Shown: positions 1-5,457 of the stretch, piece by piece
Position numbering within the stretch: position 1 is the first letter of the stretch
Layout: every line of letters begins with the position of its first letter
Source of the DNA: Treponema sp.
Lineage (GTDB): Bacteria > Spirochaetota > Spirochaetia > Treponematales > Breznakiellaceae
Direction: 5' to 3'
NCBI GenBank assembly: GCA_031276685.1
Contig: JAISMQ010000174.1
Location: forward strand, 1 to 5,823
Length of the DNA: 5,823 nucleotides
Made by a program: the position numbers and the translations under genes
Notes under the pieces: model-generated
Seen by the model: the letters and a program-made list of their open reading frames with translations, nothing else
Databases searched by the model: none
What the model was told of the DNA's origin: nothing

Positions 1-478
1 TGTTCAACAACTCCCTGGAAACATGATCCTGGTTGTTCATGTGGGTATAGGTGGCCTCAAGAAAACCCTTGGTCAGGTAAAAACAGCCAAGCAGGAAAAA
101 TTCCGAAACTTCCGTCATAATCCCCATGGACTGGTACATCCGCAGCGTGTTTTCCGGGGCGTAGTCGGTCATGATGTACTCGATCACCACCTTTTGCGCC
201 AGGTTCACCGCGTAAATAACCTCCGAGATGGGGAACCCGTCACCCATCCGCTTCTTGCCCAGATCGACAAAAAACCCTCCCAGCAGCGAACGGTCCAAGC
301 CCCGGGACAGGGTACGGGCCAGAAGGGGGTAAAAGGCCATGTCGCTTTCGATCAGAGCCTCGTCATCCAGGCCGTTGTAGTGTTTCAAATGGGGGGCCTT
401 GCGGATCTGCTCCTTCCACCGGACGGCGAACTGCCGGGCCTGGAGGTTAAAAGTGTCGATCAAAACCCCGTCTATCAT
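1..478 (-). CDS. RsbRD N-terminal-domain-like protein, 5' part only (runs off the left edge)
   Basis: The minus strand is open from ATG 478 to the window edge (159 codons), so the C-terminus is not seen. An in-frame TAA at 502-500 limits the start to ATG 478 or the TTG just before it. The visible protein is all-helical in character: it starts MIDGVLIDTFNLQARQFAVR, has a Trp-Lys-Glu near residue 21, a 'YPLLARTLSRGLD' helix near residue 50, a 'GFPISEVIYAVNLAQKVV' helix near residue 81, and an amphipathic stretch 'EVSEFFLLGCFYLTKGFLEA' near residue 124. This pattern resembles the globin-like N-terminal domain of RsbR/RsbRD-type sensors, which in known proteins precedes a STAS, GGDEF or other output domain. 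The family call is from recognition only, and the output domain lies outside the window. It is in the same direction as the wecG-like gene, 106 bp downstream, with its own possible promoter. No Shine-Dalgarno is visible before the ATG. The opposite strand also has a long ORF here, but it is Gln/His/Gly-rich and reads as a shadow. Confidence 0.72.
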   Translation of the reverse strand, partial: MIDGVLIDTFNLQARQFAVRWKEQIRKAPHLKHYNGLDDEALIESDMAFYPLLARTLSRGLDRSLLGGFFVDLGKKRMGDGFPISEVIYAVNLAQKVVIEYIMTDYAPENTLRMYQSMGIMTEVSEFFLLGCFYLTKGFLEATYTHMNNQDHVSRELLN

Positions 479-584
479 CAAAGAAAATATTACATGGTTT
501 TATAGCAAACCGCAAGGGATCGGCCGCAGGGCCGGCGCATATACATGGGAATATCGCGGTGGACAGGAAAACCGGGGCCGGCGC
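479..584. other. Intergenic gap with GC-rich repeats
   Basis: The 106-bp gap between the wecG-like stop and the RsbRD-like start holds a 10-bp direct repeat GGGCCGGCGC (529-538 and 575-584). It also holds an inverted repeat CGGCC-GCAG-GGCCG (521-534). Neither is followed by a T-run in the direction of transcription, so an intrinsic terminator for the upstream operon is not evident and read-through is possible. Confidence 0.4.
487..515 (-). promoter_or_regulatory. Candidate sigma-70-type promoter for the RsbRD-like gene
   Basis: On the minus strand TTGCGG (515-510) and TAATAT (492-487) are separated by exactly 17 nt. The -10 box ends 8 nt before ATG 478, so a start site at the usual distance would fall at or next to the start codon, giving a leaderless or nearly leaderless mRNA. 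An overlapping alternative is the extended -10 TGCTATAAA (507-499), which would give a leader of roughly 14 nt. Neither leader would contain a Shine-Dalgarno. Boxes match consensus only partly (3/6 and 4/6). Confidence 0.4.
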
Positions 585-1322
585 TTACCTTACGAATAGT
601 TTGTGGCACAGCAGGAGGATTTTGTAATACAGGTACGGGAAAACCCGGAAGAACTTGAGGGGGCTCCGGAAGCAATACCCCACAAATTCCAGGCCCCGGT
701 CAAAGGTTTTCCGGGACGGGCGGCGGCAGCGTTCGGCGAACACGTCGTAAAGATCGCTGCACCAGAGCCGCAGGCCGGGGTTAAGGGCGCCGCTGTAGCG
801 GGCAATCCAGCGTTCCTCCCCACGGACCCCCTTGCCCACCAGCAGCAAAGAGGCCGCCGTCTTGCGGATCGCCTCCACAATGGGGCCCTCCTCCTGCTTC
901 TTGAAGGAGCCGGGGAAGCGCCCCACCACCCTAAGCCGGGGAAAGGTCTGGCGGATGTTGCTTTCGGTCTTGCGCAGCACCCTCAGTTTCCCCCCCAGCA
1001 GGAAGACGGAAAACTCCCGCTCCTCCAGGATACTCAGCAGGCTTACGGCAAAGTCGAAGGGCATGTAGCGGACCGCCTGTTTCCCCGTCAGAAAGCGGAT
1101 CCCCCCGACAATGCTCTTGCTTATGGGGATAACCAGGGCGGCGTTCCGCACGTATTCGCGGTACTCGGTGTTCCGCCGGGCTTCAAGCAGATCCATAAGG
1201 GAGAGGAGTACCACGTTCTGGCCGCCCCCCTTGCGGAGGAGTTCGTACACCGCCGGCCCTAACTGCTCATGGGGTACGATATCGATAGGGACTTTTAAAA
1301 AATTTACCCGTTCCCTGTCCAT
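585..1322 (-). CDS. WecG/TagA/CpsF (GT26)-like glycosyltransferase with an altered active site
   Basis: 245 aa, ATG at 1322, with GGAGAC (1334-1329) about 7-8 nt upstream as ribosome-binding site. Family members transfer N-acetylmannosamine(-uronic acid) or related sugars to lipid-linked acceptors at the inner face of the membrane, in teichoic acid, ECA or capsule pathways. The fold signature is clear: 'NVVLLSLMDLLEARRN' (36-51, usually VVTLNxExLxxAR), 'VFLLGGK' (106-112), 'PRLRVVGRFPGSF' (128-140), 'LLLVGKGVRGEERWIARY' (159-176, usually LGxPKQExWI), and the C-terminal basic/aromatic tail 'GLEFVGYCFRSPLKFFRVFP' (210-229), which matches the GLEWxxRLxxEPxRLxxRY membrane-contact segment. However, the PDGxG motif that carries the catalytic Asp is replaced by PISKS (66-70), and the conserved TLN has become LLS. 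The protein may therefore use a different chemistry or be a non-catalytic relative. The start overlaps the end of rsmE by 19 bp, which indicates co-transcription and probable translational coupling. Confidence 0.8.
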   Translation of the reverse strand: MDRERVNFLKVPIDIVPHEQLGPAVYELLRKGGGQNVVLLSLMDLLEARRNTEYREYVRNAALVIPISKSIVGGIRFLTGKQAVRYMPFDFAVSLLSILEEREFSVFLLGGKLRVLRKTESNIRQTFPRLRVVGRFPGSFKKQEEGPIVEAIRKTAASLLLVGKGVRGEERWIARYSGALNPGLRLWCSDLYDVFAERCRRPSRKTFDRGLEFVGYCFRSPLKFFRVFPYLYYKILLLCHKLFVR

Positions 1323-2173
1323 GATGAAGTCTCCAAAAGTATAACCCGTGCCGCCGCCGCTCCGTACAGGGCGGCTGTCTCCACCCTTAGGACGGTGTTC
1401 CCAATCTTGAGGGGCTTAAAACCCTCCGCGACAAACCGGGACACCTCGGCGGGCGAAAATCCTCCTTCCGGGCCTACTACCAACGCCAACAATCCAGGAA
1501 CGATACTAAGATACCGATGTAAATTTGACCCTGCAAGGGGGGTATCCCCGAATTCTACCGGCTCCTGGTGCAGAAAGATCCCCAGGGCCGGCGGGCTGGC
1601 GGCGCGAAGCTTGTTCCAGTAGGCAAAAAGCCCCTCCCAATCCAGGACCGGGTGCAAAACCGTAAACACCGGGGACCCGCTTTGCTGCAAAGCCTCCCGG
1701 ACGATCCGTTCCCAGCGCCGGAGCTTCCCCCGGCGCCGGGCTTCCTCCCCGACAGGGACCGAACGTTCCGACGTAAAGGGGACCACCTCGCTCAGCGCCC
1801 CCTCCGCCGCCTGGCGCACGATCAGGTCCATTTTGGGGCCTTTGGGCAGGGCCTGGAACAGCAGGATGGGGGGCAGGGCTTCGCCTCCCGCTTCCGCGCC
1901 CCCCGCCTCCGCACTCCCGGTGTCCGCGCCCCCGGTTTCCACACCTCCGGCTTCCGCGCCGGCCAGGGCGACCGTAAGGGCCCCGTCCTCCACTGCGGCG
2001 ACTTCCACCAGCACGGCGCCGGCGGGAGATTCCCCGCCAACGTGGGGCAGGACGGCCCGGAATCGGTCCCCCCGTTTCAGGCGGCGGACATGGACCAGGT
2101 AGTGGAAGGCCTCCCCGGAAACCCGGACCAGGCCGTTCCGGTCCGGCGGGGCGGGGAGTATGAACTGTTTCAC
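1304..2173 (-). CDS. rsmE: 16S rRNA (uracil-1498-N3)-methyltransferase RsmE
   Basis: 289 aa, GTG start at 2173. RsmE is a SPOUT-class enzyme that uses S-adenosylmethionine to methylate N3 of U1498 in 16S rRNA in assembled 30S subunits. Diagnostic segments are present in order: 'HYLVHVRRLKRGDRF' in the N-terminal PUA-like domain (24-38), 'LPKGPKMDLIVRQAAEGALS' (109-128), 'PFTSERSV' (132-139), 'RWERIVREALQQS' (153-165), the SAM-binding 'LVVGPEGGFSPAEV' (231-244), and the trefoil-knot 'KIGNTVLRVETAAL' (256-269). The usual length is about 240-250 aa. The excess is largely explained by a Gly/Ala/Glu-rich insert at residues 71-98 made of five tandem pentapeptides, between the PUA-like and SPOUT domains. 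The start lies 8 nt after the protease stop and has no clear Shine-Dalgarno, so translation is probably coupled to the upstream gene. The 3' end overlaps the wecG-like gene. The long ORF on the other strand is a GC-driven shadow. Confidence 0.95.
   Translation of the reverse strand: MKQFILPAPPDRNGLVRVSGEAFHYLVHVRRLKRGDRFRAVLPHVGGESPAGAVLVEVAAVEDGALTVALAGAEAGGVETGGADTGSAEAGGAEAGGEALPPILLFQALPKGPKMDLIVRQAAEGALSEVVPFTSERSVPVGEEARRRGKLRRWERIVREALQQSGSPVFTVLHPVLDWEGLFAYWNKLRAASPPALGIFLHQEPVEFGDTPLAGSNLHRYLSIVPGLLALVVGPEGGFSPAEVSRFVAEGFKPLKIGNTVLRVETAALYGAAAARVILLETSSWTGNG
1329..1334 (-). promoter_or_regulatory. Ribosome-binding site of the wecG-like gene
   Basis: The minus-strand GGAGAC ends 6 nt before ATG 1322 (GGAG to ATG spacing 8 nt) and lies inside the 3' end of rsmE. 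It supports the ATG at 1322 as the start despite the 19-bp overlap. Confidence 0.65.
1884..1958 (-). repeat. Five tandem 15-bp units inside rsmE
   Basis: Five adjacent 15-bp units (1884-1898, 1899-1913, 1914-1928, 1929-1943, 1944-1958) share a plus-strand pattern close to CCTCCGGCTTCCGCG. On the coding strand they encode the five pentapeptides GAEAG, GVETG, GADTG, SAEAG and GAEAG (RsmE residues 72-96). The units differ at several positions, some of them silent, so the array is not brand new. The period is a multiple of three, so copy-number change would keep frame. Confidence 0.85.
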
Positions 2174-2181
2174 CGGCTGTT

Positions 2182-3675
2182 TTACGACGCCTGGGCGAAT
2201 TCTTCCAGGGCTGCCTCTTCCTGCAGTGTCTTTAAGGTTTTTGTGCCCCTCATCAGGGTGGAATAGGTCCCGCTTTTAAGGATATTGACCGCCGCCTGAA
2301 GCTGGATATCGTATTCCAGATCGTACACCGGGGCGATCACCTTCCTGATCTGCTCGTTGCGGATATACCGCCGCAGCAGGTCGATGTCCAGCCGGTAGTC
2401 CCGCCTAAGGGACTGGGCAAACCCGGCAATTTCCAGGCTGCTGGCGTTGGGCCGCCCGGCGATAAATTCCGGTATCTTGTTGCTCTGCAGCAGGCGGTTC
2501 AGTTCCACGGCGTCTTCTTCGGTAAAATCCGGGTACTTTACTTCCCGGTCCGGGGGTATGCCGATCTTGTCGATGTTCACGTTACTGGGGGTATAGTAGC
2601 GGGCGGTGGTAAGCTTAAAGCCCGTACTGCCCAGGGCGTAGACCTTCTGCACCGATCCTTTGCCATAGGAACGTTCCCCCACCAGGTAGGCCCGGCTGCG
2701 ATCCTTGAGGGCGCCGGCCACGATCTCCGACGCGCTGGCGGAACCCCGGTTGATAAGCACAACAACCGGGATGTTGGCGGGCACCAGCGCCGGGGAGCGG
2801 GCGCCAAAAACCATGTTTTCCGAGGCGACGCGGGACCGGGTACTGACCACACGGCCGGAATCCAGGAAAAGCTCGCAAATTTCCACGGCGGACTGGAGCA
2901 GGCCGCCGTAGTTGTTCCTAAGGTCCAGGATCAGATTCTTGTAGTTGTTGGATTCGAAATAGGCCAGGGCTTCCCGCGCACGTTCAGCCGTCATCGGGGT
3001 AAAGGTAAGCAGCTTGAGGTAACCGGTATCCCCGATCATGGCGAATTTTGTCGTGGGGACTTCGATAACCTCCCGGATAATCGTCACCGGGAATTCAAGG
3101 GTTTCGCCGCGGCCGATAAGGACCGTCACCGGCTGCCCCGGCGGCCCCCGCAGCCGGGCAAGGACATCGTTCATCGTAAGGCCGTCGGTAGATTCGCCGT
3201 CAATTTTTAGAATACGGTCCATCGGGTTGATCCCCGCCCGCCAGCCGGGGGTGTCCTCCATGGGGGCGGCCACCTCCACGTACTTCATCGTGCCGTCGTT
3301 CTGCGGGTCCCCGGCGTTGATATACAGGCCGACGCCCCCGAAATTCCCCTGCGTGGTCTCGTTCATGTCGGACATCTCGGTTTCCGGCAGGAAACTGGAA
3401 TAGGGATCCCCCAGCGCGTTGAACATGCCGTTTACGGCCCCCTCGAAAACCACCTTGGGGTCAATCTCGTCAACGTAGTGACGCTGGATATAGTCAAAAA
3501 CATGCTGAAGGTTTGTGCTGTAGCGCTGGGCGTCTTGCGTGTTACTCTGGGCCTGGACGGAGGGCACGGAGGCAAGGACAAACACAATACCGATAATCAG
3601 GGTAGCGCCGGTCCAGAGGACCAGGGAAGGCACCCTGGGGAATCCGCGTACGGAAAGGCTTTCTTGGCGGCTCAT
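2182..3675 (-). CDS. S41 family carboxyl-terminal processing protease (CtpA/CtpB/Prc type) with PDZ domain
   Basis: 497 aa from ATG 3675. The family cleaves near the C-termini of exported proteins, using a Ser-Lys dyad and, in CtpB, a Gln. Residues 1-42 look like a signal peptide or N-terminal anchor: basic n-region (MSRQESLSVRGFPR), a hydrophobic core of about 20 residues (SLVLWTGATLIIGIVFVLAS), then VQA-Q as a possible cleavage site, so it acts in the periplasm. A helical pre-domain has 'GDPYSSFLP' (89-97). The PDZ domain spans about 105-190, with 'GGVGLYI' and 'MDRILKIDGEST'. The protease core has 'LILDLRNNYGG' (248-258), 'LINRGSASASEIVAGALKD' (307-325) and 'GERSYGKGSVQKV' (333-345). The nucleophile is Ser314, the base Lys339, spaced 25 as in E. 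coli Prc (Ser452/Lys477), and Gln343 fits the CtpB Gln. An alpha-helical C-terminal region of about 100 aa follows. The frame extends to ATG 3720, but that codon lies in a palindrome upstream of a strong promoter, so 3675 is preferred. It heads the rsmE/wecG-like operon. Confidence 0.93.
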   Translation of the reverse strand: MSRQESLSVRGFPRVPSLVLWTGATLIIGIVFVLASVPSVQAQSNTQDAQRYSTNLQHVFDYIQRHYVDEIDPKVVFEGAVNGMFNALGDPYSSFLPETEMSDMNETTQGNFGGVGLYINAGDPQNDGTMKYVEVAAPMEDTPGWRAGINPMDRILKIDGESTDGLTMNDVLARLRGPPGQPVTVLIGRGETLEFPVTIIREVIEVPTTKFAMIGDTGYLKLLTFTPMTAERAREALAYFESNNYKNLILDLRNNYGGLLQSAVEICELFLDSGRVVSTRSRVASENMVFGARSPALVPANIPVVVLINRGSASASEIVAGALKDRSRAYLVGERSYGKGSVQKVYALGSTGFKLTTARYYTPSNVNIDKIGIPPDREVKYPDFTEEDAVELNRLLQSNKIPEFIAGRPNASSLEIAGFAQSLRRDYRLDIDLLRRYIRNEQIRKVIAPVYDLEYDIQLQAAVNILKSGTYSTLMRGTKTLKTLQEEAALEEFAQAS

Positions 3676-3682
3676 TACCTCC

Positions 3683-3710
3683 ATTGTAGATAAGCTACAC
3701 GCTTTGTCAA
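3683..3710 (-). promoter_or_regulatory. Sigma-70-type promoter of the protease-rsmE-wecG-like operon
   Basis: On the minus strand a perfect TTGACA (3710-3705) is followed after 16 nt by TACAAT (3688-3683), 5/6 to the -10 consensus. Only GGAGGTA (7 nt) separates the -10 box from ATG 3675, so the expected transcription start coincides with, or lies one base before, that ATG. The GGAGG is too close to the ATG to act as a normal ribosome-binding site and would mostly be absent from the transcript. The tandem palindromes begin 5 bp upstream of the -35. Confidence 0.65.
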
Positions 3711-3715
3711 TCGCG

Positions 3716-3743
3716 CGCATTTCATGCGGCGCATTTCATGCGG
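3716..3743. repeat. Tandem 14-bp palindromic repeat, candidate shared operator
   Basis: CGCATTTCATGCGG occurs twice head to tail with no mismatch and no gap (3716-3729 and 3730-3743). Each copy contains the perfect inverted repeat CGCAT-TTC-ATGCG (3716-3728 and 3730-3742), and the junction forms a further one, ATGCG-G-CGCAT (3724-3734). It sits between two divergent promoters, 5 bp from the protease -35 and 14 bp from the membrane-protein -35. That position and symmetry fit two adjacent dimer sites of a DNA-binding regulator. No known regulator is recognised. Confidence 0.6.
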
Positions 3744-3757
3744 GGCAGTGCCACGGC

Positions 3758-3786
3758 TTGACCGGGGCGGGGTATATCCTTAGATT
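3758..3786 (+). promoter_or_regulatory. Sigma-70-type promoter of the membrane protein-MinD-like operon
   Basis: TTGACC (3758-3763, 5/6) and TAGATT (3781-3786, 4/6) are separated by exactly 17 nt. The -10 box ends 7 nt (TTTTGTT) before ATG 3794, so the predicted transcript starts at or one base before the start codon. No Shine-Dalgarno is present in these 7 nt. TATATC (3773-3778) is a possible alternative -10, but its spacer would be only 9 nt. Confidence 0.5.
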
Positions 3787-3793
3787 TTTTGTT

Positions 3794-4312
3794 ATGAGTG
3801 TTCAAAATACCGGCAAAACGCCCGTTTTCCGGCCCCTGCTGTGGGGCCTTCTGGCATACGAGGTGTTCCGCCTGGTAATTCTTATCCGCGCCATAACCAG
3901 GGAAACGCCGGGGGGGGAATTCCCCGCCCTTATCTTCGGCGCGGCCAACACCCTGTTCGCCCTGATGTCCCTGTTCCTGCTGGTGGATTTTTGCCGTTAT
4001 TCCGTCTACGCTTCCCTGTACGCCGCCGGCAAGATCATAACCGTAGTTACCCTGGTAAGCTGCGGTTTTTTCCGGAGGGACGCGATCATCGAGGCGATTA
4101 TCCTGCAGGACGCGGCCCCGCTGGTGCAGAGCCTTTTGATAATTACCCTGGGCGATCTCGTATCGGCGGGGGGCGGCATTTTTCTGTCCCTGCATGCGCT
4201 GCACACGCAGCGGACGGATCGTGCGGGCAATAACGCCGAACCCGCCGGAACAGCCGCAGAAGCGGCGGAAAAAAACACCGGACCCAGGGCCGGGGAAGAC
4301 GGGGGTCTTTGA
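3794..4312 (+). CDS. Four-helix integral membrane protein of unknown function
   Basis: 172 aa from ATG 3794. The open frame continues upstream, but its upstream part runs through the divergent promoter region and is not plausible protein. Four hydrophobic segments are visible: about 12-33 (FRPLLWGLLAYEVFRLVILI), 43-66 (FPALIFGAANTLFALMSLFL), 70-93 (SVYASLYAAGKIITVVTLVS) and 110-136 (LVQSLLIITLGDLVSAGGGI). A hydrophilic, Ala/Glu/Gly-rich tail of about 36 residues follows (137-172). With an even number of helices both ends would be on the same side, probably the cytoplasm given the charged N-terminus and tail. I do not recognise a family or any catalytic motif. The stop TGA (4310-4312) shares its last A with the ATG of the MinD-like gene, so the two are co-transcribed and probably coupled. 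A role as membrane partner of that ATPase is an inference from adjacency alone. Confidence 0.8.
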   Translation: MSVQNTGKTPVFRPLLWGLLAYEVFRLVILIRAITRETPGGEFPALIFGAANTLFALMSLFLLVDFCRYSVYASLYAAGKIITVVTLVSCGFFRRDAIIEAIILQDAAPLVQSLLIITLGDLVSAGGGIFLSLHALHTQRTDRAGNNAEPAGTAAEAAEKNTGPRAGEDGGL

Positions 4313-5457
4313 TGCGTATCATCCCAATAGCAAGCGGAAAGGGAGGGGTCGGCAAGTCCCTTCTCGCGGCGAATCTGGCCGTGGCCTTCGCCCAGGGGGG
4401 CCAGCGCGTTGTGCTGGCGGACCTGGACCTGGGGGCCTCCAACCTGCACATGGTCCTTGGCCACCAGTCCCCAAAAATGGGAATCGGGATCTGGCTGAAC
4501 GACACCCGGAAAGATTTTAGCGAAGTAATCGCCGACACCGACATTCGCGGACTCCGTTTTATTCCGGGGGATCAGGAGATCCCCGGAACCGCCAACCTTA
4601 AAACAGCCCAGCGCAAAACCCTGGTCAGGCGGCTTTTGGCCCTAAAGGACGAGGCCGACTACCTGATCCTCGACCTGGGGGCGGGAACCCACCAATCCAT
4701 CCTGGATTTTTTCCTCCTCTCCGGCCAGGGCATCGTAGTTACCGCCCCCGCAGTCACCGCAGTACTCAACGCCTACGTGTTCCTCAAAAATACCGTTTTT
4801 AGAATGATGTACACCGTCTTTGCCAAAGGCAGCCCCGCGCTGGCCTATCTGGAACAGGCCCGCAAAGAAGGCTCTGGCCCGCAGCGATTGTACATCCCCA
4901 AAATGCTGCCGGAGATCAAAACCCGCGATCCGGCCTCCCACGCCAACTTCATGGGCCACCTTGAACACTTCCACCCCAAGCTCGTCATGAACATGATCGA
5001 CGACCCCAAGGATGCCGATGTCGCCATGAAGATCCGCCGCTCCTGCGAAGAATACCTGGATCTAAAAATCGAACACCTGGGGGTAATCTACCGCGACAGC
5101 ATCCAGGACACCGCCCTTGCCTCCAGGCTCCCGGTACTGCTCTACAAACCCCAGTCCATCATCGCCCAGGGCATCTACCGCATCGCCGACAAGATCATGT
5201 CCGCCGACGAAGAAGCCGGGCCCCTGGACGACAAGGAGATCGAAAACAGCTTCCAGGAAGCCGGGGCGGAAGCCGAGATCGACTTTGACAACAGAATGGA
5301 CTACGTAGAAGATCTGCTCCACTCCGGGACCCTGAGCCCCGGCGACCTGGTAGAAACCGTCAAAACCCAGCAACTGGAAACAACCAAGCTCAAAAAGGAA
5401 AACAACTTTCTTAAATACAAGCTTTCCCAGGCCATAGCGAAAGGGTATAGACCCTAG
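4312..5457 (+). CDS. MinD/ParA superfamily ATPase, FlhG-like, with C-terminal coiled-coil extension
   Basis: 381 aa from ATG 4312; an in-frame TTG at 4309 is a less likely start. MinD/ParA/FlhG ATPases dimerise with ATP and position cell structures such as flagella, chemoreceptor arrays or the division site. The deviant Walker A is KGGVGKS (10-16), switch I region is 'VVLADLDLGASNLH' (33-46), and Walker B is 'YLILDLGAGTHQSILDFFL' (117-135). 'GLRFIPGDQEI' (80-90) and 'TAPAVTAVLNAYVFLK' (144-159) are typical of the FlhG/MinD branch, and 'KLVMNMID' (223-230) holds the base-recognition Asn. A segment at about 163-220 ('RMMYTVFAKGSPALAYLEQA' onward) is an added helical stretch seen in the longer relatives. 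Beyond about 296 comes an acidic linker and a charged helix (346-372, 'LVETVKTQQLETTKLKKENN') likely to form a coiled coil. No minC, minE, flhF or parB gene is in the window. No strong ribosome-binding site is visible, consistent with coupling to the preceding gene. Role: spatial organisation, target unknown. Confidence 0.88.
   Translation: MRIIPIASGKGGVGKSLLAANLAVAFAQGGQRVVLADLDLGASNLHMVLGHQSPKMGIGIWLNDTRKDFSEVIADTDIRGLRFIPGDQEIPGTANLKTAQRKTLVRRLLALKDEADYLILDLGAGTHQSILDFFLLSGQGIVVTAPAVTAVLNAYVFLKNTVFRMMYTVFAKGSPALAYLEQARKEGSGPQRLYIPKMLPEIKTRDPASHANFMGHLEHFHPKLVMNMIDDPKDADVAMKIRRSCEEYLDLKIEHLGVIYRDSIQDTALASRLPVLLYKPQSIIAQGIYRIADKIMSADEEAGPLDDKEIENSFQEAGAEAEIDFDNRMDYVEDLLHSGTLSPGDLVETVKTQQLETTKLKKENNFLKYKLSQAIAKGYRP

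Noticed and set aside
23..505. Plus-strand open frame of 160 codons
   Set aside because: Its translation is rich in Gln, His, Gly and Val with no recognisable motif, and it lies opposite a coherent minus-strand protein frame.
521..534. Inverted repeat CGGCC-GCAG-GGCCG as a terminator of the wecG-like operon
   Set aside because: The stem is only 5 bp, and on the minus strand it is followed by ATCCCTTGCGG with no T-run.
603..1262. Plus-strand open frame of 219 codons opposite the wecG-like gene
   Set aside because: High-GC shadow: the minus-strand frame carries GT26 motifs and a ribosome-binding site, while this frame has neither.
1884..1958. CRISPR-like array
   Set aside because: The units are contiguous 15-bp coding repeats without spacers, in frame with RsmE.
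1568..2266. Plus-strand open frame of 232 codons opposite rsmE
   Set aside because: The minus-strand frame has all RsmE motifs. The plus-strand translation is Pro/Arg/Gly-rich, and its repeated part is the antisense of the rsmE repeat.
3539..3793. Upstream extension of the membrane-protein frame
   Set aside because: It is antisense to the protease signal peptide and runs through both promoters and the tandem palindrome. ATG 3794 follows a well-spaced promoter and starts a normal membrane protein.
4006..4464. Minus-strand open frame of 152 codons across the membrane protein/MinD-like junction
   Set aside because: It spans two well-supported plus-strand genes, has no motif, and its translation is Ala/Arg/Pro-rich as expected for antisense GC-rich DNA.
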